A DNA stretch of 64,000 nucleotides, from positions 1,423,591 through 1,487,590 of the forward strand of contig NZ_GL397071.1 of the NCBI RefSeq assembly GCF_000146345.1, read 5' to 3'. A model generated the notes under the pieces. That model made no database searches, was not told where the DNA came from, and saw only the letters and a program-made list of their open reading frames with translations. Shown here in pieces: positions 41,142-50,063 of the stretch (the first letter of the stretch is position 1; each line of letters begins with the position of its first letter). The position numbers were made by a program, and so were the translations under genes. This DNA is from Peptoniphilus duerdenii ATCC BAA-1640. GTDB lineage: Bacteria > Bacillota > Clostridia > Tissierellales > Peptoniphilaceae.

Positions 41142-42453
41142 CATTTTCGCAATGATAGTAATCATGATTACCCTCACTTTTATGTCTGCTTTTGCAGAAG
41201 AAACAAAGTATGGTAACTGGGTTGAAGTCGCTGATGCTATGTCAGAACATTTACAAAAGGCCGTGGAAGTTTACAAGCCTGGAGATAAGGATGCTAAAAA
41301 AGCAGCCACAGATGCAATTAATGTAGCTTACTTTAAATTCTATGAAAAAATCGGATTTGAAAAAACAACTATGTCTGCAATTTCAGGCCAAAGGGGTTCA
41401 ATGGTTGAACATCAATTTTACAGAGCAAAAAATTCTATCAAAGAAGATGCAGACCCAAAAGAAGTTAAAGATGAAATTGATGCACTTATAACTTATCTTC
41501 ATGAAGATGCTCATACTCTTGATGGAACCTCTGGAGATTCTAAGTCCACTGGTGAAAGTCAAGAAGATGCAAATAGCCTTTCAACAGGTCAATTGTTGGG
41601 AGAGCTGCTAAAAAGATTTGGTACATTTTTTGCAGTTCTTGGACTTACACTTCGTGAAGGACTTGAAGCCATTTTAGTTATAGCTGCCATTGCTGCATAT
41701 TTATCAAAGACTAATAATAGAATTTATTTAAAAGGTGTATATATTGGAGCCTTGCTAGGTATTGTTTTTTCGGCAGTCCTAGCTGGAGTATTTAATATCA
41801 TCGCCAATACAGTGGGAGAAGTTGAGTCTGGAATGGGACAAGAAATATTCGAAGGAATTGGGATGTTTCTTGCTGTTATCGTACTATTTTATGTATCCAA
41901 TTGGATGCTTTCTAAATCTGAAGTTGAAGTTTGGAACAGATACATTAAAAACAAAGTTGAACAATCTGTTTCCAAGGGTAATTATTTTGCCTTAGCTTTC
42001 ACTTCATTCTTAGCAGTAGCAAGAGAGGGTGCAGAACTTATTTTGTTTTTCCAAGGTATGAGAACAGGCATTTCTGATAATCCGATGCATATGTGGATTG
42101 GACTTTTAGTTGCCGCCATAATACTTGCAATTGTATATTATTTAATTGCTAAAGTTTCTGTAAGGCTACCATTAAAACCATTCTTTACATTTACTTCTTG
42201 GCTAATGTTTATACTTTGCTTGTCTTTCTTAGGAAAGGGCATAGGAGAATTACAAGAAGCAGATGTAATTGGCAGAACTATAGTTCCTTGGATGAATGGA
42301 TGGTCTGCTGAAGCTATAGGAATATACGATAGGTATGAAAATCTTATTCCACAAATTATTCTATTAGTAGTAACCATTGCTTCTGTTATTTATCAAAATA
42401 ATAGAAACAAAAAAATTAGAGCTGAGCTTGAAGCCAGCCAAGAAAAAAAATAG
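41116..42453 (+). CDS. FTR1 family iron permease
   Basis: The 445-residue protein has a signal peptide, a periplasm-type N-terminal helical domain (about residues 30-155) and seven membrane helices. Two R-E-G-x-E motifs, L-R-E-G-L-E-A near residue 180 and A-R-E-G-A-E-L near 300, are the iron-translocating signatures of FTR1/EfeU permeases. The order FTR1, P19-like protein, DUF2318 protein, FtsX permeases and ATPase matches the Campylobacter jejuni p19 locus. Confidence 0.9.
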   Translation: MNLLKKRTSIFAMIVIMITLTFMSAFAEETKYGNWVEVADAMSEHLQKAVEVYKPGDKDAKKAATDAINVAYFKFYEKIGFEKTTMSAISGQRGSMVEHQFYRAKNSIKEDADPKEVKDEIDALITYLHEDAHTLDGTSGDSKSTGESQEDANSLSTGQLLGELLKRFGTFFAVLGLTLREGLEAILVIAAIAAYLSKTNNRIYLKGVYIGALLGIVFSAVLAGVFNIIANTVGEVESGMGQEIFEGIGMFLAVIVLFYVSNWMLSKSEVEVWNRYIKNKVEQSVSKGNYFALAFTSFLAVAREGAELILFFQGMRTGISDNPMHMWIGLLVAAIILAIVYYLIAKVSVRLPLKPFFTFTSWLMFILCLSFLGKGIGELQEADVIGRTIVPWMNGWSAEAIGIYDRYENLIPQIILLVVTIASVIYQNNRNKKIRAELEASQEKK

Positions 42454-42462
42454 GAGGGTATT

Positions 42463-43131
42463 ATGTTAAAAAAGAAAAGTTTATTTCTTGTTGTTATGAC
42501 ACTTGTGTGTGCATTAATGTTTACAGCTTGTGGTAAAAAAGAAGATACAAAAGCTAATAATACAGCTAAAACTTCTACAGAAGAAAACACATCAGCTGAA
42601 GGAAACAAGAAAGAAGAAGGAGGAGATGCAAAAGCTGCAGCTCCAGGAGAAGATGCAGGATTCGAAGAATTTCCAATTGGCGATGACCATACTGAAGGAC
42701 CTTTAGTAATCTCTGGTGTATATTTCCAACCAGTTGATATGGAACCAGCAGGAAACTCAATTCCTAAAGAAGAAGCTGACTGCCATATGGAAGCTGACAT
42801 TACAGCATCTCAAGAAGGTTCAACATTAGGTTATGGTGTTGGTGATTTTGTTCCATGGTTAAAAGTAAAAGCTTATATACAAAAGAAAGGTTCAGACCAT
42901 GTTCAAGAAGTAGCTTTCATGCCAATGAACGCATCTGATGGTCCGCACTATGGTGCAAATGTTAAATTTGACGAAGGTGTTGGCGTTTATAATGTAAAAT
43001 TCGAAGTAGCTGCACCAGGTAATGACTACTTACTACACGTAGATAAAGAAACTGGTGTAACAGGTAGATTCTGGACAGAACCACTTGTTGCAGAATGGAC
43101 TGACTTCGAATGGAACGGACCACAATGGTAA
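42463..43131 (+). CDS. P19-like iron-binding lipoprotein
   Basis: A lipobox (M-F-T-A-C-G) is followed by an acidic disordered linker of about 45 residues and a P19/Tp34-type domain (Pfam 10634) with M-E-A-D-I, A-F-M-P-M-N and P-H-Y-G-A-N-V. P19 proteins bind copper and iron through Met and His and deliver iron to the adjacent FTR1 permease. Here it would be tethered to the outer face of the membrane. Confidence 0.85.
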   Translation: MLKKKSLFLVVMTLVCALMFTACGKKEDTKANNTAKTSTEENTSAEGNKKEEGGDAKAAAPGEDAGFEEFPIGDDHTEGPLVISGVYFQPVDMEPAGNSIPKEEADCHMEADITASQEGSTLGYGVGDFVPWLKVKAYIQKKGSDHVQEVAFMPMNASDGPHYGANVKFDEGVGVYNVKFEVAAPGNDYLLHVDKETGVTGRFWTEPLVAEWTDFEWNGPQW

Positions 43132-43167
43132 AATTTTGAAAATTTTTAATATTTTGAAGGGGAATTC

Positions 43168-44451
43168 ATGTTCCCCTTATATGCATTTATGGGGGGTGAA
43201 ATTATTTTAAAAATTTTTATTAAAGTTATGGAGGCGGGAATAGCCTTTTCTCTAATGATTTCTTTAATACTTGCCTATTATACAACTAAAGAGAGCAAAT
43301 ATAAAAAGTATGTTATTATAATTTCTTTAGTTTTAGGGGTAATTGCAGCAATTGTTTCAATAATTATAAGAAATATACCTAATTTTATTAATAGAACAGA
43401 ATTGAATTTCTGGTCTATGGTACCCATAGTTATCTCAGTATTTTTAATATTAATTTTTATGATATTTGAAGATAAGATAAATGCTAAAATTTATGATAAT
43501 TTCATTTCAGCATCGGTTGTTGTTTATCTTGTAGGAATTTGTTTTTATTATTTACCATATGTATTTAACCAATCAAACAAATTTGTATATTATGGCGAAA
43601 GTGCTGTTTCGACTATTGTACTTTTTAGGATTTTAGGCTTTGTTTTTGGGATAATCATGATGATTTTATCAGGACTTGCCATATATAAGTCTTCAGTTAA
43701 ACTTGAAGGTAAAAACTTAAAGATTATTGTTTTTTTGAGCTTGATATGTTCAGGTATAAGCCAATTTAACGTCATAATTCAAAGATTTTATTCTAAAGGG
43801 ATTATTCCTAGAAATGTTAACTTTTTTAGAGTTATTGCATTTATAGCTAATCACGAAAATATGTTTTTATTTGCAACAATGTTAATTATGATAGCTATTC
43901 CAGTAATTTTATATAAGCAAAATATTAAAGTTAATGAAGATTATAGCAATAGGGCTCAGTTAAGAAAAATAAAGTATAGAATGAAGAATAAAAGACATTG
44001 GGCAATTTTTTTCCTTGCCGTTCTATTTATTAATACTTTTTCATTAACGTTTGGAAAGGCATATGCTAATAAGGGACAGGCCCTTTCACCACCTGAAGAT
44101 TATCAAACTGAAAATGGAATGATTGTTATTCCTTTAAGTAGCTTAGAGGATATGCATTTGCACAGATATTTGTATAAGGCAAAGGATGGTGCACAAATGA
44201 GATTTTTCTGCATTAAAAAATCAGAAGGTTCCTATGGAGTTGTACTTGATGCCTGCGAGATATGTGGTCCATCTGGATATTTTGAAAGAGGCGATGATGT
44301 TATTTGTAAGTTGTGCGACGTTGTAATGAATAGGGGTACAATAGGTTTTAAGGGTGGATGTAACCCGATACCTTTCCCATACATTGTCCATGATAAAAAG
44401 ATAAAGATTGCGCCAAAAGATCTTGACGCATTGTCTTATGTATTTAAGTAG
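43168..44451 (+). CDS. DUF2318 Fe-S-containing membrane protein
   Basis: About eight membrane helices precede an external C-terminal DUF2318 domain with C-E-I-C-G (CxxC), C-K-L-C-D and G-G-C-N-P, which bind an iron-sulfur or metal centre. It is the usual partner of FTR1 and P19-like proteins and probably handles redox of iron. The start is uncertain. The ATG at 43168 lies in the loop of the hairpin GGGGAA-ttcatg-TTCCCC. A better ribosome site, GGGGGGTG (43190-43197), points to an ATT at 43201 or 43204. Confidence 0.85.
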   Translation: MFPLYAFMGGEIILKIFIKVMEAGIAFSLMISLILAYYTTKESKYKKYVIIISLVLGVIAAIVSIIIRNIPNFINRTELNFWSMVPIVISVFLILIFMIFEDKINAKIYDNFISASVVVYLVGICFYYLPYVFNQSNKFVYYGESAVSTIVLFRILGFVFGIIMMILSGLAIYKSSVKLEGKNLKIIVFLSLICSGISQFNVIIQRFYSKGIIPRNVNFFRVIAFIANHENMFLFATMLIMIAIPVILYKQNIKVNEDYSNRAQLRKIKYRMKNKRHWAIFFLAVLFINTFSLTFGKAYANKGQALSPPEDYQTENGMIVIPLSSLEDMHLHRYLYKAKDGAQMRFFCIKKSEGSYGVVLDACEICGPSGYFERGDDVICKLCDVVMNRGTIGFKGGCNPIPFPYIVHDKKIKIAPKDLDALSYVFK

Positions 44452-44459
44452 GAGGGCTT

Positions 44460-45743
44460 ATGTTTTGGAGAATAGTTAAAGGAGCGCTTTTTAGACAAAA
44501 GGGAAAGATGGCTCTTATTGCATTTACAGTTGCCCTTGGAGCTTCTCTTGCCACTTCAATGTTAAATACCATGCTCGGCGTTGGAGATAAAGTTAATCAA
44601 GAATTAAAGACCTATGGAGCAAATATTAATGTATTGCCTAAGGAAGCTTCCCTTCTTGATGATTTGTATGGCATGCAAGAAAAAGAGGGACAGGTTCAAA
44701 AATATTTAAAGGAAAAAGAACTTCCTAACATTAAAACTATTTTTTGGGCTTACAATATTGTAGATTATACGCCATATCTTAACACTTGGGTTTCTTGTAA
44801 TAATGATTCTAAACATACTAAGATGGTAGGAACATGGTTTAATAATCATATGGATTTGCCTACTGGAGAATCAGTTGATACTGGTATGATTAGACTTAAA
44901 AACTGGTGGGAAGTTCAAGGCGAGTGGTTATCAGAAAATGATAGCGATTCAGTTATGCTTGGAAAGATTTTTGCAGACAGAAATGGATTTAAAGTTGGTG
45001 ATGAAATCCAACTAAAAAGCAATAATTTAGACAAAAAATTAAAAGTTAAGGGTATTTTCTCATCAGGTTCTGATGAAGATGCATTTATATATTCTACTTT
45101 AAAAACAGCACAAGAATTTGCTGGAGTTACTGGAGTTGTAAATAAAGTTGAAGTATCAGCTCTTACTACACCAGACAATGACTTAGCAAGAAAGGCTGCC
45201 AAAAACCCACTATCTTTAACTATTAAGGAATGGGAAGTATGGTATTGTACAGCTTATGTTTCTGCTATTTGTTATCAAATAACAGAAGTAATGACTGATT
45301 CTGTAGCTAAGCCAATTCGCCAAGTTGCAGAAAGTGAAGGAGATATTTTAAATAAGACTACTCTTCTTATGGTTTTAATTACAGTATTAACTTTGATTGG
45401 TTCAGGCCTTGGTATTTCTAATCTTATTACAGCATCTGTAATGGAAAGATCTAATGAAATTGGACTTCAAAAAGCTATAGGGGCGTCAAATGGAAGAATA
45501 ATTTGCATAATTCTTGTGGAAATAATTTTGACAGCGATATTTGGAACAGTTATAGGTTACGGTGTTGGGTTGCTTCTTACTCAGATTATTGGTCTAACAG
45601 TTTTTGGTTCAGCAATAGCTCCAACAGCTATGGTAGTTCCTATTGTAGCAATACTTATTATTCTTGTTACAATATTGGGTTCAATACCAGCTATAAGATA
45701 CCTTTTGAATTTAAATCCAACGGAGGTACTACATGGCAGATAA
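44460..45743 (+). CDS. FtsX-like ABC permease
   Basis: The 427-residue protein has the MacB/FtsX layout: one N-terminal helix, an external domain of about 230 residues and three C-terminal helices with N-E-I-G-L-Q-K-A-I-G-A, the segment that touches the ATPase. It overlaps the next permease by 11 bases. The operon probably couples ATP hydrolysis to iron handling at the FTR1/P19 complex. Confidence 0.85.
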   Translation: MFWRIVKGALFRQKGKMALIAFTVALGASLATSMLNTMLGVGDKVNQELKTYGANINVLPKEASLLDDLYGMQEKEGQVQKYLKEKELPNIKTIFWAYNIVDYTPYLNTWVSCNNDSKHTKMVGTWFNNHMDLPTGESVDTGMIRLKNWWEVQGEWLSENDSDSVMLGKIFADRNGFKVGDEIQLKSNNLDKKLKVKGIFSSGSDEDAFIYSTLKTAQEFAGVTGVVNKVEVSALTTPDNDLARKAAKNPLSLTIKEWEVWYCTAYVSAICYQITEVMTDSVAKPIRQVAESEGDILNKTTLLMVLITVLTLIGSGLGISNLITASVMERSNEIGLQKAIGASNGRIICIILVEIILTAIFGTVIGYGVGLLLTQIIGLTVFGSAIAPTAMVVPIVAILIILVTILGSIPAIRYLLNLNPTEVLHGR

Positions 45744-46881
45744 ACAAAGTAAAAATAAATTTTACTTAAAAATGATAATGACTTCCTTAGCAAGAAGACG
45801 TGCAAGAATGTTAACAGCACTACTTGCTATAGCTATGGGAGCAACAATTATTTCAGGACTTGTTACTATTTACTATGATATTCCTAGACAAATGGGTAAG
45901 GAGTTTAGGTCTTATGGTGCAAATATGTTGGTAATTCCCACTGACCCTGATAAAAAAATTACTAATGAACAGTTAGATGAAGTTAAATCGTTAATTCCAT
46001 CAGGAAAGCTTGTCGGTCAGGCACCCTATATTTATACAAATGCAAAAATTAATGAACAACCTTATATGCTTGCAGGTACAGATTTAAAGGGAGCGAAAGA
46101 AAATTCTCCATACTGGCTTATTGACGGTTCATGGCCTGAAAAATCGAGAGAAGTTTTAATAGGTAATGAAGTTTCAAAGGCTTTGGAATTAAAAGAGGGA
46201 GATAAAATTATTATAAATACTCCCAAAGTTAATGGAGAAGGTTCTATAGATACTAATTTTGTTGTTTCAGGAGTTGTAACAACAGGTGGTAAAGAAGAAG
46301 AACTTATTTTTATGAGTATTGATGATATTTCAAAGCTTGTTAAAGACAAAGATTTTGATGTCGTAGAATATTCAATTGAAGCTGAACAAAATGAACTTTC
46401 AAAAATAGTATCAAATATTTCACAAAAGGATGGATCTCTAACTCCACAAATGGTAAAAAGAGTTACCGCCTCACAAGATATAGTTTTGAATAAATTACAA
46501 GCTCTTGTCTTCATTGTAACGATAATAGTATTATTCATAATGATGATATGTGTATCCACAACAATGATGGCAGTTGTAACTGAAAGGCGTAAAGAAATAG
46601 GTCTTAAGAAAGCTTTGGGCGCAACAAATTCGTCAGTAATCGTTGACTTTTTAGGTGAAGGAGCATTTTTGGGGGTTTTTGGTGGACTTTTAGGTGTTGT
46701 GTTAGGATATATATTTGCCAATAGAGTAAGTATTTCGGTATTTGCTAGAAAGGTAAGTTTCTTGCCTCTTTTAGTACCTATGACAATTATTGTCTGTATA
46801 GTAATAACTATAGTTGCATCTTTAATACCAGTATCTAAAACTGTTGATATTGATCCAGCTTTAGTGCTTCGTGGAGAATAG
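45733..46881 (+). CDS. FtsX-like ABC permease
   Basis: The 382-residue protein has an N-terminal helix, an external domain and three helices with K-E-I-G-L-K-K-A-L-G-A. It is related to but distinct from its upstream neighbour, so the pair could form a heterodimer. CGGAGG precedes the ATG. It is followed by its likely ATPase after 11 bases. Confidence 0.85.
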   Translation: MADKQSKNKFYLKMIMTSLARRRARMLTALLAIAMGATIISGLVTIYYDIPRQMGKEFRSYGANMLVIPTDPDKKITNEQLDEVKSLIPSGKLVGQAPYIYTNAKINEQPYMLAGTDLKGAKENSPYWLIDGSWPEKSREVLIGNEVSKALELKEGDKIIINTPKVNGEGSIDTNFVVSGVVTTGGKEEELIFMSIDDISKLVKDKDFDVVEYSIEAEQNELSKIVSNISQKDGSLTPQMVKRVTASQDIVLNKLQALVFIVTIIVLFIMMICVSTTMMAVVTERRKEIGLKKALGATNSSVIVDFLGEGAFLGVFGGLLGVVLGYIFANRVSISVFARKVSFLPLLVPMTIIVCIVITIVASLIPVSKTVDIDPALVLRGE

Positions 46882-46892
46882 AAAGGAATTTT

Positions 46893-47612
46893 ATGGATAT
46901 ATTAAAACTAGTAGATGTTTCAAAAATTTATGGTGAACTTAAAGCCCTTGACAATATCAATTTAAGTGTAGAAAAGGGCGAATGGATTTCTATAATGGGT
47001 CCATCAGGTTCTGGTAAAACAACAATGATGAATATTATTGGTGCCATGGATAAACCTTCACTTGGTGAAGTTATTTTGGATGGTGAAGATATAGCAAAAA
47101 AATCACCTAAGGAACTAACAGTTATTAGAAGGGATAAGATAGGACTTATTTTCCAACAATTTCATTTAGTTAATTATTTGAGTGCTTTGGAAAATGTAAT
47201 GATGTCACAATATTATCATTCTATGCCAGATGCACAAGAAGCAATGGAAGCTTTGGCTGCAGTAGGTCTTGCTGATAGAGCCAAGCACTTACCCAACCAA
47301 TTATCAGGTGGGGAACAACAAAGAGTATGCATTGCTAGAGCTCTTATTAATCACCCTACAATACTTTTAGCCGATGAACCTACAGGAAATTTGGATGAAA
47401 AGAATGAATATATAGTTCTTGACATATTTGAAAAACTTCATAATGCAGGATCAACAATTATTGTTGTAACTCACGACCCTGAAGTCGGTGAAGAATCTGA
47501 AAGAATGATAACTCTTGAACATGGTAAAATTTCAAAAGAAGAAAAAATGAAAAGAAAAAGACCAGTTCTTGATTCTGTAAAAAAAGATGAAAAACTTAAG
47601 GAGTTTATATGA
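46893..47612 (+). CDS. ABC ATPase, MacB/LolD type
   Basis: The 239-residue ATPase has G-P-S-G-S-G-K-T-T, L-S-G-G-E-Q-Q-R-V and I-L-L-A-D-E-P-T-G-N-L-D, the last typical of the LolD/MacB subfamily. It lies between FtsX-like permeases. A short Lys/Arg-rich tail follows the cassette. It overlaps the FMN-binding lipoprotein gene by four bases. Confidence 0.9.
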   Translation: MDILKLVDVSKIYGELKALDNINLSVEKGEWISIMGPSGSGKTTMMNIIGAMDKPSLGEVILDGEDIAKKSPKELTVIRRDKIGLIFQQFHLVNYLSALENVMMSQYYHSMPDAQEAMEALAAVGLADRAKHLPNQLSGGEQQRVCIARALINHPTILLADEPTGNLDEKNEYIVLDIFEKLHNAGSTIIVVTHDPEVGEESERMITLEHGKISKEEKMKRKRPVLDSVKKDEKLKEFI

Positions 47613-48034
47613 GAAAAATTTTAAATGTATTAATAATTTTTTCTTTAGGGCTTCTCCTAGTTGCTTGTGGAGGAGATAAAAAAGAAGAAGCTCCAAGTGT
47701 AAGCTATAAGGACGGCACATATCATGGAGAATCTGTCAAGGATGAAAGAGGCGGACTTGTAAAAGTGGATATAAGTGTTAAAGACAATAAGATTGAATCT
47801 TGCACAATGCAAAACATTGATGGAGATGGAAAAGAAAAGGATGAATCTTATGGTCAAAGCCAAAATGAAGGACTATATAAGATTGCCCAACAAGCTATAA
47901 ATCTTGCAAAGTCATACCCAGATAGATTAGTGGAAAAAGGAAGTCCTGAAGGAGTGGACGTTATTTCGGGAGCAACAGAAACCTACAAGCAATTTATAGA
48001 AGCTTGCAACAATGCTCTTGCTGATGCAAAATAA
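47609..48034 (+). CDS. FMN-binding domain lipoprotein
   Basis: After a lipobox (L-L-V-A-C-G) the 141-residue protein carries one FMN-binding domain with D-V-I-S-G-A-T-E-T; in such proteins the Thr of S-G-A-T is the site for covalent flavin attachment by ApbE. An electron-carrying flavoprotein next to an Fe-S membrane protein and FTR1 suggests extracellular reduction of ferric iron before uptake. No apbE gene is in the window. Confidence 0.85.
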   Translation: MRKILNVLIIFSLGLLLVACGGDKKEEAPSVSYKDGTYHGESVKDERGGLVKVDISVKDNKIESCTMQNIDGDGKEKDESYGQSQNEGLYKIAQQAINLAKSYPDRLVEKGSPEGVDVISGATETYKQFIEACNNALADAK

Positions 48035-49236
48035 TGAAAGATTTATACACAGTTAATTTAGCAAAAAAGAATATAGAAAATAAAAAGACAAGGTCAATTA
48101 CCTTGATTTTACTTGTAGGAATTTTAACTTTTATATTATTCATGTCATCATTTATAATTTTTTCTCTTAAAAACGGCATGAAATCTCTATCAGATAGGAT
48201 GGGAGCAGACATTATTGTAGTCCCAGAAGGTTATGATTCCAAAATTACAGGTGCAATCTTAAGGGGAGAACCTAATACATTCTTTTTTGACAAGGATATA
48301 TTAAATAGAGTAAAAAAAATACCAGGAATTGAAAAAGCCTGTGGTCAAGTTTATCTAGCTACACTTTCTGCTGGATGCTGTTCTTTTCCCATTCAAGTTA
48401 TAGGAATTGACTTTTCTGATGACTTTAGCGTTAAACCTTGGCTTGAAAAACAGATTAAAACTCCAATTAAAGCTGGGCAAGTTGTTGTAGGTGCTAACAT
48501 TGTGGGGACTATTAATCATAAGGTTAAATTTTTTAATCAAGAATTTGAGATAAGAGGTAGGCTTGCAAAAACTGGAATGGGTTTTGATAACTCAGTTTTT
48601 ATGACAATAGAAGAAACTCATAGATTAGCCAAGGAATATGAAAAGATAATTAATCATCCGGTGGCAAAAAAAGATGATATATCTTCTATTTTAGTAAAAG
48701 TTGAAAAAAACAAAGATCCAAAAACAATTCAAAAACTTATTAAAGAAGAATTTAAAAAAGAAAAAGTGTATCCTTTATTGCCAAGAAAAATAATGACACA
48801 AGTTTCAGATTCAGCAAAAAACATGCTTGTATATGTGTATATATTGATAGCTTTGATTTGGATACTAGCTTTCTTTATTTTAAGTCTTGTAAATACCTTA
48901 TCAGTTAAGGAAAGGAAAAGAGAATTTGCAACCATAAGGATATTAGGAGCAACAAAGAAAAAACTCAGTGAAGTAGTTCTTATTGAATCTATGCTAATTA
49001 ATGGTACAGGTGCAGTCATAGGTTCTGTGCTTTCCTTTGTTTTAAGTATAACTTTCAATAATGTATTTTCATCACTTTTGAATATGCCTTTTTTAAGACC
49101 GAATATATTCCTTATGATTTTAATGTTAATAATAGTAATAATTGTGGGAACCTTGTTAGGACCAATATCTTCAATTATTGCTATTAATAAAATAAATAAA
49201 GTAGAATTATTATTGATGCAAAGAGATAATGATTAA
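48034..49236 (+). CDS. FtsX-like ABC permease
   Basis: The 400-residue third permease of the operon has an N-terminal helix, an external domain containing C-G-Q-V-Y-L-A-T-L-S-A-G-C-C and three C-terminal helices with R-I-L-G-A-T-K-K. The cysteine-rich external stretch is unlike the other two permeases and may contact metal or a redox partner. It is the last gene of the iron operon and overlaps the FMN-binding gene by one base. Confidence 0.85.
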   Translation: MKDLYTVNLAKKNIENKKTRSITLILLVGILTFILFMSSFIIFSLKNGMKSLSDRMGADIIVVPEGYDSKITGAILRGEPNTFFFDKDILNRVKKIPGIEKACGQVYLATLSAGCCSFPIQVIGIDFSDDFSVKPWLEKQIKTPIKAGQVVVGANIVGTINHKVKFFNQEFEIRGRLAKTGMGFDNSVFMTIEETHRLAKEYEKIINHPVAKKDDISSILVKVEKNKDPKTIQKLIKEEFKKEKVYPLLPRKIMTQVSDSAKNMLVYVYILIALIWILAFFILSLVNTLSVKERKREFATIRILGATKKKLSEVVLIESMLINGTGAVIGSVLSFVLSITFNNVFSSLLNMPFLRPNIFLMILMLIIVIIVGTLLGPISSIIAINKINKVELLLMQRDND

Positions 49237-49261
49237 AATAGGCTATTTGTCAAATTTTGGG

Positions 49262-49350
49262 GAGACTTGTTAACTCGAGTCTCTCTTTTCATTTAAAAAG
49301 GCTCTATGTCAAATATTGGGGAGACTCGTTAACGCGAGTCTCTTTCTTTA
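49262..49350 (+). terminator. Tandem duplicated terminators of the iron operon
   Basis: Two terminators, GAGACTTGTTAACTCGAGTCTC and GAGACTCG-ttaa-CGCGAGTCTC type hairpins, are each followed by T-rich sequence. They belong to a 65-70 base unit repeated twice (from 49241 and from about 49300, sharing TGTCAAAT and TTGGGGAGACT). Confidence 0.8.
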
Positions 49351-49376
49351 TGTAAAAATGAACACATAGACGCTAA

Positions 49377-49479
49377 TTAAGATATCAAAACTAAAATAAC
49401 TAAAAAACCATTAAAAATAAACATAGCAAACAAGACTCCTAGAGTTTTTGCGAAATTTTCCCATTTTCTTATTCCTACC
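49377..49479 (-). pseudogene. C-terminal fragment of unknown membrane protein
   Basis: On the minus strand the frame reads K-W-E-N-F-A-K-T-L-G-V-L-F-A-M-F-I-F-N-G and continues hydrophobic to a TAA at 49377-49379. It has no start codon because its 5' side meets the metG fragment head-on at 49480. It looks like the last membrane helix of a truncated gene. The family is not recognised. Confidence 0.35.
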
Positions 49480-49929
49480 ATGAAGCCATTGGGAGCAAGT
49501 AACGATTCAGAAGGACAAGAAATTCTAGAACCATAGGCAGAAAATATAAAGATTGACCTATCAAAGGTTAAGGTCGAACCATTATTCGAAGACTGTGTAG
49601 ACTTTGATACATTTTCAAAATCAGATTTCAGAGTTGTAAAAGTTAAGGCTTGCGAAGAAGTGCCAAAATCTAAAAAACTATTGAAATTTACATTAGACGA
49701 TGGATTTGGTAAAGATAGAACAATTCTTTCAGGAATAAAAGAATACTATAGCGCAGAATCTTTAGTTGGTAAGACTCTACTAGCTATCACAAACCTACCA
49801 CCAAGAAAGATGATGGGCATAGAATCAGAAGGTATGCTCCTATCAGCAATCTGCGAGTATGATGGAGAAGAGATGTTAAATCTTATAATGCTAAACAAAA
49901 ACATACCAGCAGGGGCAAAATTATATTAA
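49480..49929 (+). pseudogene. metG: metG 3' fragment, copy 2, with in-frame stop
   Basis: This copy begins at the same codon as copy 1 (upstream codons again read P-T before M-K-P-L-G-A-S) and is nearly identical to the stop. It has an in-frame TAG after I-L-E-P, and small changes such as D-G-F-G-K for D-G-S-G-K. It is followed by a different terminator. It is best explained as the older displaced metG 3' end, decaying without selection. Confidence 0.85.
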
Positions 49930-49938
49930 AATTAAAAG

Positions 49939-49972
49939 ATCTTAGCGATTTAATCATTGCTAAGATTTTTTT
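49939..49972 (+). terminator. Terminator after metG copy 2
   Basis: Perfect arms ATCTTAGC and GCTAAGAT are followed by a T-run. This is probably the original chromosomal terminator of metG. Confidence 0.8.
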
Positions 49973-50063
49973 ATGGATTTAAAAGTCTTTAAAAATTGAA
50001 ATTATATTTTCTTAAACGTATAATAAGAATAACAATAAATATTAGTAGATTAGTAGGTGACAA

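Noticed and set aside
44915-46721. Minus-strand frames opposite the FtsX-like permeases
   Set aside because: They are Ser/Pro/Leu-rich shadows without starts; the plus-strand permeases have motifs and ribosome sites.
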